From: Pseudomonas sp. VD-NE ins | GTDB lineage: Bacteria; Pseudomonadota; Gammaproteobacteria; Pseudomonadales; Pseudomonadaceae | DNA length: 64,000 bases | Direction of reading: 5' to 3' | Assembly (NCBI RefSeq): GCF_031882575.1 | Contig: NZ_CP134772.1 | Coordinates: 2,251,001-2,315,000, forward strand | Shown: positions 56,174-64,000 of the stretch, piece after piece | Layout: each line of letters opens with the position of its first letter | How positions within the stretch are numbered: position 1 is the first letter of the stretch | Made by a program: the position numbers and the translations under genes | The notes under the pieces: model-generated | What the model was told of the DNA's origin: nothing | The model's database searches: none | What the model saw: only the letters and a program-made list of their open reading frames with translations

Positions 56174-57130
56174 ATGAAGCTGCCATTCGCTGGACGTCTT
56201 CTTGCTGTCGCTATGCTGGCTGCCACAGCCGCCGCACTACCTGTCTCTTCGGCGTTCGCCGAATCCGCCGAAAAACCCAAAGTCGCGCTGGTCATGAAAT
56301 CCCTGGCCAACGAATTCTTCCTGACCATGGAAAACGGCGCCAAGGCCTACCAGAAAGAACACTCCGCCGATTTCGACCTGATCTCCAACGGCATCAAGGA
56401 CGAAACCGATACGGCAGGCCAGACCCGCATCGTCGAGCAAATGATCCTGGCCAAGGTCAATGCACTGGTTATTGCGCCTTCTGATTCCAAGGCCATGGTG
56501 CCGGTGATCAAGAAAGCCGTCGACGCCGGCATTACCGTGATCAACATCGACAACCAACTCGATCCGGCCATCGTCAAAAGCAAAAACATCAGCGTGCCTT
56601 TCGTAGGCCCGGACAACCGCAAAGGCGCGCGTCTGGTCGGCGAATACCTGGCCAAGCAGCTGAAGGCCGGTGACGAAGTCGGCATCATTGAAGGCGTCTC
56701 CACAACGACCAACGCCCAGCAGCGCACCGCTGGCTTCAAGGACGCGATGGACGCTGCGCAGATAAAGATCGTTTCCCTGCAATCCGGTGACTGGGAAATC
56801 GACAAGGGCAACAAGGTTGCCGCTTCGATCCTCAGCGAATACCCGGACGTCAAAGCGCTGCTGGCCGGTAACGACAGCATGGCCGTCGGTGCCGTTTCCG
56901 CCGTACGTGCCGCGGGCAAGGCTGGTCAGGTTCAGGTCGTCGGTTACGACAACATCAACGCGATCAAGCCAATGCTCAAAGACGGTCGCGTGTTGGCCAC
57001 CGCTGACCAGTTCGCTGCCCGGCAAGCGGTGTTCGGCATCGAAACCGCGCTGAAAATCATCAAGGGTGAGAAAGTGGACAGCGGCGCCAATGGCGTGATC
57101 GAAACACCGGTCGAGCTGGTCACCAAGTAA
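56174..57130 (+). CDS. rbsB: ribose ABC transporter periplasmic binding protein
   Basis: A 318-residue type I periplasmic binding protein that delivers ribose to RbsAC. It has a signal peptide (MKLPFAGRLLAVAMLAATAA, cleavage after SSAFA) and two Rossmann lobes. Ribose-family contacts are recognisable in KSLANEFFLTMENGAK, NIDNQLD and AGNDSMAVGAVSA, and a hinge region in VVGYDNINAI. It is the first gene of the operon, under the RbsR operator. Confidence 0.96.
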   Translation: MKLPFAGRLLAVAMLAATAAALPVSSAFAESAEKPKVALVMKSLANEFFLTMENGAKAYQKEHSADFDLISNGIKDETDTAGQTRIVEQMILAKVNALVIAPSDSKAMVPVIKKAVDAGITVINIDNQLDPAIVKSKNISVPFVGPDNRKGARLVGEYLAKQLKAGDEVGIIEGVSTTTNAQQRTAGFKDAMDAAQIKIVSLQSGDWEIDKGNKVAASILSEYPDVKALLAGNDSMAVGAVSAVRAAGKAGQVQVVGYDNINAIKPMLKDGRVLATADQFAARQAVFGIETALKIIKGEKVDSGANGVIETPVELVTK

Positions 57131-57186
57131 GTCTTCTGGCGACACAACGGCGCTCGTCCGTCCGGGCGAGCGCATGGAGAGTTTTT

Positions 57187-58740
57187 ATGTCAGTTTCCGC
57201 CCCGAACGCTGTCCTCTCGGTCAGCGGTATCGGTAAGACCTATGCGCAACCGGTGCTCACCGGCATCGATCTGACGCTGATGCGCGGTGAAGTGCTGGCG
57301 CTGACCGGCGAGAATGGTGCCGGCAAAAGTACCCTGTCGAAGATCATTGGCGGACTGGTCACGCCGACGACCGGCCAGATGCAATTCCAGGGCAAGGACT
57401 ATCGACCGGGCAGTCGTACCCAGGCCGAAGAACTCGGCGTGCGCATGGTCATGCAAGAACTCAATCTGTTACCGACCCTGTCGGTGGCGGAGAACCTGTT
57501 TCTCGACAACCTGCCGAGCAACGGTGGCTGGATCAGCCGCAAGCAGTTGCGCAAAGCCGCGATCGAAGCCATGGCGCAGGTCGGCCTCGACGCGATCGAT
57601 CCGGATACGCTGGTCGGCGAGTTGGGGATCGGGCATCAGCAGATGGTCGAAATCGCCCGTAACCTGATCGGCGATTGCCACGTGCTGATTCTCGATGAGC
57701 CGACCGCGATGCTTACGGCGCGTGAAGTCGAAATGCTCTTTGAGCAGATCACCCGCTTGCAGGCGCGTGGCGTTTCGATCATTTATATTTCCCACCGCCT
57801 CGAAGAGCTGGCCCGCGTCGCACAGCGCATTGCCGTGCTGCGTGACGGCAATCTGGTTTGCGTCGAGCCGATGGCCAACTACAACAGCGAGCAACTGGTT
57901 ACGCTGATGGTTGGTCGTGAACTCGGCGAGCATATCGACATGGGCCCGCGCAAGATTGGTGGCCCGGCGCTGACGATTAAAGGCCTGACCCGTTCCGACA
58001 AAGTGCGCGATGTCTCCTTCGAAGTCCGTGCCGGAGAGATTTTCGGGATTTCCGGGCTGATCGGGGCAGGGCGCACGGAGCTGCTGCGACTGATCTTCGG
58101 CGCAGACGTTGCCGACAGCGGCAGCATTGCCCTTGGCTCGCCAGCCAAAGTTGTCAGTGTGCGTTCGCCAGTCGATGCTGTACGCAACGGCATCGCGCTG
58201 ATCACCGAAGACCGCAAGGGTGAAGGGCTGCTGCTCAGTCAGTCGATCAGCGCCAACATCGCGCTGGGCAACATGCCGGAAATTTCCAGTGGCGGTGTCG
58301 TCAACAACGCCGACGAAATCGCTTTGGCGCAGCGTCAGATCGACGCCATGCGCATCCGCAGTTCGAGTCCGACACAATTGGTCTCCGAGCTGTCCGGTGG
58401 CAACCAGCAGAAAGTCGTGATCGGCCGCTGGCTGGAGCGCGACTGTTCGGTGCTGCTGTTCGACGAGCCGACCCGTGGCATCGACGTCGGCGCCAAGTTT
58501 GACATTTATGCCTTGCTCGGCGAACTGACTCGCCAGGGCAAAGCGCTGGTGGTGGTATCCAGTGACCTGCGTGAACTGATGCTGATCTGCGACCGGATCG
58601 GCGTGTTGTCGGCCGGGCGCTTGATCGACACCTTCGAGCGCGACAGCTGGACACAGGATGACTTGCTTGCCGCCGCGTTCGCCGGCTACCAAAAACGTGA
58701 TGCGTTGCTCAATGAAGCGGCGCCTAGGGATCTCCCATGA
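57187..58740 (+). CDS. rbsA: ribose ABC transporter ATP-binding protein
   Basis: A 517-residue duplicated ATPase. The first half has Walker A GENGAGKST, LGIGHQQMVEIAR as signature and LILDEPTAML as Walker B. The second half has the degenerate P-loop GLIGAGRTE, usual for sugar importers, and LSGGNQQKVVIGRWL with LLFDEPTRGID. Its stop overlaps the rbsC start by four bases (ATGA). Confidence 0.97.
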   Translation: MSVSAPNAVLSVSGIGKTYAQPVLTGIDLTLMRGEVLALTGENGAGKSTLSKIIGGLVTPTTGQMQFQGKDYRPGSRTQAEELGVRMVMQELNLLPTLSVAENLFLDNLPSNGGWISRKQLRKAAIEAMAQVGLDAIDPDTLVGELGIGHQQMVEIARNLIGDCHVLILDEPTAMLTAREVEMLFEQITRLQARGVSIIYISHRLEELARVAQRIAVLRDGNLVCVEPMANYNSEQLVTLMVGRELGEHIDMGPRKIGGPALTIKGLTRSDKVRDVSFEVRAGEIFGISGLIGAGRTELLRLIFGADVADSGSIALGSPAKVVSVRSPVDAVRNGIALITEDRKGEGLLLSQSISANIALGNMPEISSGGVVNNADEIALAQRQIDAMRIRSSSPTQLVSELSGGNQQKVVIGRWLERDCSVLLFDEPTRGIDVGAKFDIYALLGELTRQGKALVVVSSDLRELMLICDRIGVLSAGRLIDTFERDSWTQDDLLAAAFAGYQKRDALLNEAAPRDLP

Positions 58741-59714
58741 AAACTGCATCTCCTGCCGGCAAACGTAGTGGCAACTTCTATGGCCTGGGCACTTATCTGG
58801 GCCTGGCCGGTGCCTTGCTGGCGATGATTGCGCTGTTCTCGGTCTTGAGCAGCCACTTTCTGTCCTATAACACCTTCAGTACGCTGGCCAACCAGATTCC
58901 AGATCTGATGGTGCTGGCGGTCGGCATGACCTTCGTATTGATCATCGGCGGCATCGACCTTTCGGTGGGGTCGGTGCTGGCGCTCGCCGCTTCAACGGTC
59001 AGCGTCGCCATTCTCGGTTGGGGCTGGAGCGTATTGCCGTCAGCGTTGCTCGGCATGGCAGTGGCAGCACTGGCCGGTACGGTCACCGGTTCGATCACAG
59101 TGGCATGGCGGATTCCATCGTTCATCGTCTCCCTGGGCGTGCTGGAAATGGCTCGGGGTCTGGCCTATCAGATGACCGGATCGCGCACGGCGTACATCGG
59201 TGACTCGTTTGCCTGGCTGTCGAACCCGATCGCGTTCGGCATCTCGCCGTCGTTCATCATTGCCTTGCTGGTGATCATCATTGCCCAGGCCGTTCTGACC
59301 CGTACCGTGTTCGGTCGCTACCTGATCGGCATCGGCACCAACGAAGAGGCGGTGCGTCTGGCGGGGATCAATCCGAAACCCTACAAAATTCTGGTCTTCA
59401 GCCTGATGGGCCTGCTGGCCGGTATCGCCGCGCTGTTTCAGATCTCTCGTCTGGAAGCCGCTGACCCGAACGCCGGTTCCGGTCTGGAGCTGCAAGTGAT
59501 CGCCGCGGTGGTGATCGGCGGCACCAGCCTGATGGGCGGGCGCGGCTCGGTGATCAGCACGTTTTTCGGCGTGCTGATCATCTCGGTGCTGGCGGCGGGG
59601 CTGGCGCAGATCGGTGCGACCGAACCGACCAAACGGATCATCACTGGCGCCGTCATCGTGATCGCGGTGGTGCTCGACACTTATCGCAGTCAGCGCGCCA
59701 GTCGCCGGGGCTAA
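58737..59714 (+). CDS. rbsC: ribose ABC transporter permease
   Basis: A 325-residue inner-membrane permease with about eight to ten spans. The family motifs GGIDLSVGSVLALAAS and GTNEEAVRLAGINPKPYKI (the cytoplasmic loop touching RbsA) and AVVIGGTSLMGGRGSV are present. Its start overlaps the rbsA stop (ATGA). Confidence 0.97.
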   Translation: MKTASPAGKRSGNFYGLGTYLGLAGALLAMIALFSVLSSHFLSYNTFSTLANQIPDLMVLAVGMTFVLIIGGIDLSVGSVLALAASTVSVAILGWGWSVLPSALLGMAVAALAGTVTGSITVAWRIPSFIVSLGVLEMARGLAYQMTGSRTAYIGDSFAWLSNPIAFGISPSFIIALLVIIIAQAVLTRTVFGRYLIGIGTNEEAVRLAGINPKPYKILVFSLMGLLAGIAALFQISRLEAADPNAGSGLELQVIAAVVIGGTSLMGGRGSVISTFFGVLIISVLAAGLAQIGATEPTKRIITGAVIVIAVVLDTYRSQRASRRG

Positions 59715-59717
59715 GAC

Positions 59718-60737
59718 ATGGCAACGATCAAGGATGTGGCAGCCCTCGCGGGAATTTCCTACACGACGGTGTCGCATGTGGTGAACAACACCCGGCCGGT
59801 CAGTCAGGAAGTGCGGCTGAAAGTCGAGGCGGCGATCAAGAGCCTCGACTATGTGCCGAGCGCGGTGGCGCGCTCGCTGAAGGCCAAGACCACTGCAACC
59901 ATCGGCCTGCTGGTGCCGAACAGTCTCAACCCGTACTTCGCAGAGTTGGCGCGGGGCATCGAGGATTATTGCGAACGTAACGGCTACTGCGTGATTCTCT
60001 GCAACTCCGACGACAATCCCGACAAGCAGCGCAGCTATCTGCGTGTATTGCTGGAAAAGCGCATCGACGGTTTGATCGTTGCTTCCGCCGGCGGTGACAG
60101 CGGACTGGCGCAGGGGCTGGCCGGAGTGAAAACGCCGATGGTCATCGTCGACCGTGGTCTGGACGGTGTCGATGCCGATCTGGTGCGCATCGACCACGAA
60201 TACGGCGCTTACCTCGCGACCCGGCATTTGCTGGAATTGGGGCATCGCGATATCGCCACCATTGGCGGTCCGGCGAGTACCAGTGTGGCGCAGATGCGTC
60301 AGGCCGGATATTGCCGGGCGCTGAAAGAAGCGGGCATCGAAGTGCGACAAGCGCGCATGCTGGAAAGTGATTTCACCAGTACCGGCGGCTACAACGCGGC
60401 AGCGATTCTGCTTGAGAGCAATCCGCCAAGCGCGATTTTCGCCGGTAATGACATGATCGGTATCGGTGTTCTGCGCGCGGCGGCGGAGCGCAATGTTCGC
60501 GTGCCGAGCGAGCTGTCGGTGATTGGCTTTGACGATATCCAGATGAGTCGTTACGTGTATCCGGCGCTCACCACTGTGGGACAATCGATCCTGCAGCTGG
60601 GCGAGATGGCGGCCGAAGTGCTGCTGCGAAGGATTGCTACGCCGCACCTGAGCACTGATCAAAGGATCGTGACCCCGAGTATTGTGCTGCGCGAATCGAC
60701 CGCACCGTTGTCCGGCGTGTTCACCGAATACCGCTGA
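59718..60737 (+). CDS. rbsR: LacI-family ribose operon repressor
   Basis: A 339-residue repressor. The N-terminal HTH (ATIKDVAALAGISYTTVSHV) and hinge helix (SAVARSLKAKTT) are typical of LacI-GalR, with a ribose-binding-protein-like effector domain. It begins three bases after rbsC, inside the operon it should control, and the palindrome CGCAAACGTTTGCG upstream of rbsB is its probable site. Ribose is the expected inducer. Confidence 0.95.
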   Translation: MATIKDVAALAGISYTTVSHVVNNTRPVSQEVRLKVEAAIKSLDYVPSAVARSLKAKTTATIGLLVPNSLNPYFAELARGIEDYCERNGYCVILCNSDDNPDKQRSYLRVLLEKRIDGLIVASAGGDSGLAQGLAGVKTPMVIVDRGLDGVDADLVRIDHEYGAYLATRHLLELGHRDIATIGGPASTSVAQMRQAGYCRALKEAGIEVRQARMLESDFTSTGGYNAAAILLESNPPSAIFAGNDMIGIGVLRAAAERNVRVPSELSVIGFDDIQMSRYVYPALTTVGQSILQLGEMAAEVLLRRIATPHLSTDQRIVTPSIVLRESTAPLSGVFTEYR

Positions 60738-60761
60738 AACCGAATTGACGAGTAATGATGT

Positions 60762-61679
60762 ATGCCAGCAAATGTAGTGGTAATAGGCAGCCTGAACATG
60801 GATCTGGTGACTCGCGCGCCGCGACTTCCCGTCGGCGGTGAAACGCTGATCGGTCATTCGTTTGCCACGGTTTCCGGTGGCAAGGGCGCCAATCAGGCGG
60901 TGGCCGCAGCGCGTTTGGGCGCACAGGTGGCGATGGTCGGCTGTGTTGGCAATGATGACTATGGCGTGCAACTGCGTGACGCCTTGTTGGCCGAGCAGAT
61001 CGATTGTCAGGCCGTCAGCACAGTCGCTGATTCCAGTGGTGTGGCATTGATTGTGGTCGATGACAACAGTCAGAACGCCATTGTCATCGTCGCCGGCGCC
61101 AATGGCGCCATGACGCCGGCAGTGATAGACCGGTTCGATGCGGTGCTGCAAGCCGCCGACGTGATCATCTGCCAGCTCGAAATTCCGGATGCCACGGTGG
61201 GGCATGCGCTCAAGCGTGCGCGCGCGCTGGGTAAAATTGTCATCCTTAATCCGGCGCCAGCCAGTCGTCCACTGCCGGCAGACTGGTTTGCCGCGATCGA
61301 CTACCTGATCCCCAACGAGAGCGAAGCGACCGTGTTGAGCGGGTTGCAGGTGGACTCGCTGGAAAGCGCAGAAAGTGCCGCCAGCCAACTGATCGCCATG
61401 GGCGCGGGCAAAGTCATCATTACCCTCGGTGCTCAAGGTTCGCTGTTCGCCAACGGCCAGAGCTTTGAGCATTTCCCGGCGCCGAAAGTGAAGGCTGTCG
61501 ACACCACTGCCGCCGGAGACACTTTTGTCGGTGGCTTTGCGGCGGCGCTGGCCAATGGCAAATCCGAGGCCGAGGCGATTCGCTACGGGCAGATCGCCGC
61601 CGCGCTGTCGGTAACCCGCGCCGGTGCACAACCGTCCATTCCAACCCAATCCGACGTACAGGCCTTTAAACCCGCATGA
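60762..61679 (+). CDS. rbsK: ribokinase
   Basis: A 305-residue PfkB-family kinase that phosphorylates ribose at O5. Substrate motif GGKGANQ lies at 39-45 after [12 protein letters not shown], and the anion-hole/catalytic motif [13 protein letters not shown] lies near 246-258 with the catalytic Asp. Its stop overlaps the rbsD start (ATGA). Confidence 0.97.
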   Translation: MPANVVVIGSLNMDLVTRAPRLPVGGETLIGHSFATVSGGKGANQAVAAARLGAQVAMVGCVGNDDYGVQLRDALLAEQIDCQAVSTVADSSGVALIVVDDNSQNAIVIVAGANGAMTPAVIDRFDAVLQAADVIICQLEIPDATVGHALKRARALGKIVILNPAPASRPLPADWFAAIDYLIPNESEATVLSGLQVDSLESAESAASQLIAMGAGKVIITLGAQGSLFANGQSFEHFPAPKVKAVDTTAAGDTFVGGFAAALANGKSEAEAIRYGQIAAALSVTRAGAQPSIPTQSDVQAFKPA

Positions 61680-62080
61680 AAAAGACTCCTCTGCTTAACG
61701 TCGCACTGTCGCGGCTGATCGCATCCCTGGGCCATGGCGACATGGTGGTCATTGGTGATGCCGGGCTGCCAGTGCCGCCGGGCGTCGAGCTGATTGATCT
61801 GGCGCTGACCCACGGTGTGCCGGATTTCGTCAGCACCCTGAAGGTCGTGCTCAGCGAGATGCAGGTGGAAAGCCATGCGTTGGCCAAAGAAATCTTCGAC
61901 AAGCAACCGACCGCACTGACTGCGCTGGACGCGTTGAATGAAGAGGGCGCTCTGGGGCGTCGCGATCTGCTCGGTCATGAGCAATTCAAGGTGCTCAGCC
62001 GACAGGCTCGGGCGATTGTTCGTACAGGCGAATGCCAGCCGTACTGCAACATCGTGCTGGTCGCTGGAGTCACCTTTTAA
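61676..62080 (+). CDS. rbsD: D-ribose pyranase
   Basis: A 134-residue pyranase that interconverts beta-pyranose and furanose ribose so that RbsK gets its furanose substrate. The conserved start [20 protein letters not shown] holds the catalytic His, followed by [19 protein letters not shown], and the C-terminus ends near the usual [10 protein letters not shown]. It overlaps rbsK by four bases. Confidence 0.96.
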   Translation: MKKTPLLNVALSRLIASLGHGDMVVIGDAGLPVPPGVELIDLALTHGVPDFVSTLKVVLSEMQVESHALAKEIFDKQPTALTALDALNEEGALGRRDLLGHEQFKVLSRQARAIVRTGECQPYCNIVLVAGVTF

Positions 62081-62111
62081 CTTTTGATTTAACAAGCACA
62101 AGGAATGCGCC

Positions 62112-63140
62112 ATGCAACGCTATGCTCAGAAACTGCACCAACTGCTCCGGAGCCTGCTGCTTTTGTCCGTTATCTCTGCGACCGGCGCTCACGCGGCGGA
62201 AAAAATCGACCTGATCATCGACACCGACCCGGGGGCCGACGATGTGGTCGCCTTGCTGTTCGCACTGGCCTCGCCGGACGAACTGAACATTCGCGCGCTG
62301 ACCACCGTGGCCGGCAACGTGCGCCTCGACAAGACTTCGCGTAACGCACGACTGGCTCGTGAGTGGGCAGGGCGCGAAGATGTACCGGTTTACGCCGGTG
62401 CGCCGAAGCCGCTGATGCGCACGCCGATCTACGCCGAGAACATCCATGGCAAGGAAGGCCTGTCGGGTGTCACCGTGCACGAGCCGAAAAAGGGTCTGGC
62501 TGAAGGCAATGCGGTCAACTACCTGATCGATACCCTGAAAAAGGCCAAGCCGCACAGCATCACGATCGCCATGCTCGGTCCACAGACCAACCTGGCGCTG
62601 GCGCTGATCCAGGAGCCTGAAATCGTTCAGGGTATCAAGGAGGTGGTGATCATGGGCGGGGCGCACTTCAATGGTGGCAACATCACCCCGGTGGCCGAGT
62701 TCAACCTGTTTGCTGACCCGCAAGCGGCTGAAGTGGTCCTGAAAAGCGGCGTGAAACTGACCTACCTGCCACTGGACGTGACCCACAAGATTCTCACCAG
62801 TGACGCGCGCCTGAAGCAGATCGCTGCGCTGAACAACAACGCGAGCAAGATTGTCGGCGACATCCTCAACGAGTACATCAAAGGCGACATGGAGCACTAC
62901 GGTATTCCGGGTGGCCCGGTGCATGACGCCACCGTTGTGGCTTACCTGCTCAAGCCGGAACTGTTTACCGGTCGTTCGGTGAATGTCGTGGTGGATAGCC
63001 GTGAAGGGCCGACTTTCGGTCAGACCATCGTCGATTGGTACGACGGCCTGAAGGCACCTAAAAACGCTTTCTGGGTGGAAAATGGCGATGCTCAAGGCTT
63101 CTTTGACTTGCTCACCGAGCGCCTGAAGCGCTTGAAATAA
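62112..63140 (+). CDS. exported nucleoside hydrolase
   Basis: A 342-residue inosine-uridine-type hydrolase that splits nucleosides into base and ribose. The N-terminus LLRSLLLLSVISATGAHAA is a signal peptide, so the enzyme should act in the periplasm. The calcium-binding motif is IDTDPGADDVVAL, with further conserved LGPQTNLALAL, IMGGAHFNGGN and GGPVHDATVVAYL. It follows rbsD by 31 bases with its own ribosome-binding sequence (AAGGAA) and ends the operon at a terminator. The context argues that released ribose feeds directly into RbsBAC. Confidence 0.9.
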   Translation: MQRYAQKLHQLLRSLLLLSVISATGAHAAEKIDLIIDTDPGADDVVALLFALASPDELNIRALTTVAGNVRLDKTSRNARLAREWAGREDVPVYAGAPKPLMRTPIYAENIHGKEGLSGVTVHEPKKGLAEGNAVNYLIDTLKKAKPHSITIAMLGPQTNLALALIQEPEIVQGIKEVVIMGGAHFNGGNITPVAEFNLFADPQAAEVVLKSGVKLTYLPLDVTHKILTSDARLKQIAALNNNASKIVGDILNEYIKGDMEHYGIPGGPVHDATVVAYLLKPELFTGRSVNVVVDSREGPTFGQTIVDWYDGLKAPKNAFWVENGDAQGFFDLLTERLKRLK

Positions 63141-63147
63141 GCAACTC

Positions 63148-63174
63148 ACCCGCAGGTGCCAGCCTGCGGGTTTA
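63148..63174 (+). terminator. rho-independent terminator of the rbs operon
   Basis: ACCCGCAGG / CCTGCGGGT with a 6-base loop and a short TTTAT tail, 7 bases after the nucleoside hydrolase stop. It reaches into the end of the convergent small gene. Confidence 0.75.
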
Positions 63175-63384
63175 TCCCTTCTCTGCGTGTTCGTGCTCGA
63201 CCTGTTCGCTCGGATAGCGCTCGAAAATCTGCTTGATGAATTGCTGAGCCGCCTCGGTGCCCAGTTCCTTGACCAATAAATCGATACCAATCAGCGCCAG
63301 TTCTTCGGTGGTTCCCGGACTGTAAGAGCTGTGTCCGTCAGCCCATTTGGCATTGATGGCGGCGTCGATGCTGATTGTGGTCAT
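63172..63384 (-). CDS. small hypothetical protein
   Basis: A 70-residue protein beginning MTTISIDAAINAKWADGHSSY, with a helical middle (ELALIGIDLLVKELGTEAAQQFIKQIF) and an acidic His/Glu-rich tail. It has no signal peptide or motif that I know. The longer in-frame extension has no ribosome-binding site and low-quality composition. Function is unknown. Confidence 0.65.
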   Translation of the reverse strand: MTTISIDAAINAKWADGHSSYSPGTTEELALIGIDLLVKELGTEAAQQFIKQIFERYPSEQVEHEHAEKG

Positions 63385-63515
63385 GAGAGCGCTCGAAAGG
63401 TTGGAAAGTCTGAGATTCGAGTTAACCATTTTGTCGGGCATTTGGCACTGCGACTTAGGCATGAGCGGAGCGCTATGCGACACTTGGTCTTTTAAGGCTT
63501 TCCAAGGATCGTGTT

Positions 63516-63821
63516 GTGCAGATCGATTTGAATACCCCTGACGGCCTCACGCTCGACGCAGTGCGCCAATTGCTTGCCTCGGCCAGTGATGACGAACACA
63601 CGCAACTGCGCGTGACCAAGGGCGGTATCGCTTACATTTCTTCCGGCGTTACCGGTGGGCAGGATATCGACGGTTTGCTGTTTCGCCTGGAAACCTGGGC
63701 CAAGGGTTCAGGGTACGTGGGCAATGTCGCGGCCAGCGACGAGGTGTGGGTGATGCAGATTTTCAACGCGCTGAAGGACAACTGGCCGAATCCGCCGTAT
63801 GACTACATCGACATCTACTGA
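63516..63821 (+). CDS. small hypothetical protein
   Basis: A 101-residue acidic protein starting with GTG (MQIDLNTPDGLTLDAVRQLL), with AAGGA 7 bases upstream. It is rich in Asp and Gly and ends NPPYDYIDIY, with aromatic residues clustered at the C-terminus. It has no signal peptide, membrane span or catalytic motif. Codon use fits the genome. Function is unknown. Confidence 0.7.
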   Translation: MQIDLNTPDGLTLDAVRQLLASASDDEHTQLRVTKGGIAYISSGVTGGQDIDGLLFRLETWAKGSGYVGNVAASDEVWVMQIFNALKDNWPNPPYDYIDIY

Positions 63822-63990
63822 GTGCCGTTAATATTCAGTCACGATTCATTGATGAAGTGACGCATGCCGCTCAGGCACACTCGGCGTTTTTCTGATCGTG
63901 GGGCAGGGTGATGGCCTCGGCTGTGAAACCAAATGCCGGAACGGCGGTCGCACGATCTCAGCTTAACCATTTTGAAAACAAGGAGGCTTC

Positions 63991-64000
63991 ATGCCTTTGA
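63991..64000 (+). CDS. start of a gene cut by the window edge
   Basis: AAGGAGG lies 4 bases before ATGCCTTTGA at the very end of the window, a consensus ribosome-binding site with good spacing. Only Met-Pro-Leu can be read, so nothing can be said about the product. Confidence 0.5.

Noticed and set aside
59040..61649. 869-codon minus-strand frame opposite rbsC, rbsR and rbsK
   Set aside because: It spans three genes whose protein families are certain. Its length only reflects the GC-rich codon pattern.

Overview
The window is chromosomal DNA of a fluorescent Pseudomonas, most likely of the P. fluorescens group. Codon use is GC-rich. The order uvrB, emrBA, gltX, tRNA-Ala/Glu, ibpA, leuCDB, asd, usg, fimV, truA, trpF, accD, folC, SPOR, cvpA, purF, metZ matches my memory of the Pseudomonas core. 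The gaps carry the paired inverted repeats (REP/REPIN type) common in that group, and an rsmE gene is present. I saw no insertion sequence, prophage, plasmid gene or CRISPR array.

Layout. 1-7056: two small unknown genes, an aspartate/aromatic aminotransferase, uvrB and an EmrAB-type efflux pair. 7285-9545: gltX, then a doubled tRNA-Ala(GGC)/tRNA-Glu(TTC) unit with structured spacers. 9617-12682: a TetR gene with a perfect palindromic operator, leading an alpha/beta-hydrolase and a thioesterase, then dusC. 12703-13327: ibpA under a sigma-32 promoter and a ROSE-type RNA thermometer. 13439-18521: a specialised Hsp70 group of a DUF1266 protein, a large membrane J-domain protein and convergent HscC. 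18608-22845: a five-PAS GGDEF-EAL protein and a LysR regulator divergent from leuC. 22986-29567: leucine and aspartate-family biosynthesis (leuC, leuD, a methyltransferase, leuB, asd and the asd-like usg). 29776-41542: fimV, truA, trpF, accD, folC, a SPOR protein, cvpA, purF, metZ and an SDR.

The second half is more accessory. 41726-42104: tRNA-Val(TAC) and two tRNA-Asp genes. 42605-48179: an exported three-subunit molybdenum hydroxylase (molybdopterin, 2Fe-2S and triheme cytochrome c subunits) with an XdhC maturation factor. Then come a PuuB-like amine oxidase and tRNA-Val(GAC), an AT-richer 600-base stretch with an orphan terminator, a DUF2214 membrane protein, rsmE, a SPOR lipoprotein and a siderophore-interacting flavoprotein. 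52924-53916: a DUF1654 gene and endonuclease I behind what looks like a LexA-controlled promoter. 54086-55174: a periplasmic glutaminase/asparaginase. 56029-63174: a ribose operon (rbsBACRKD) ending in an exported nucleoside hydrolase, so one transcript could free ribose from nucleosides, import it and phosphorylate it.

The points most worth following up are the HscC/J-protein/DUF1266 group, whose J-protein has HPE instead of HPD and a DUF805-like membrane end; the covarying hairpins between the tRNA genes; and the LexA-box DUF1654-endA pair.
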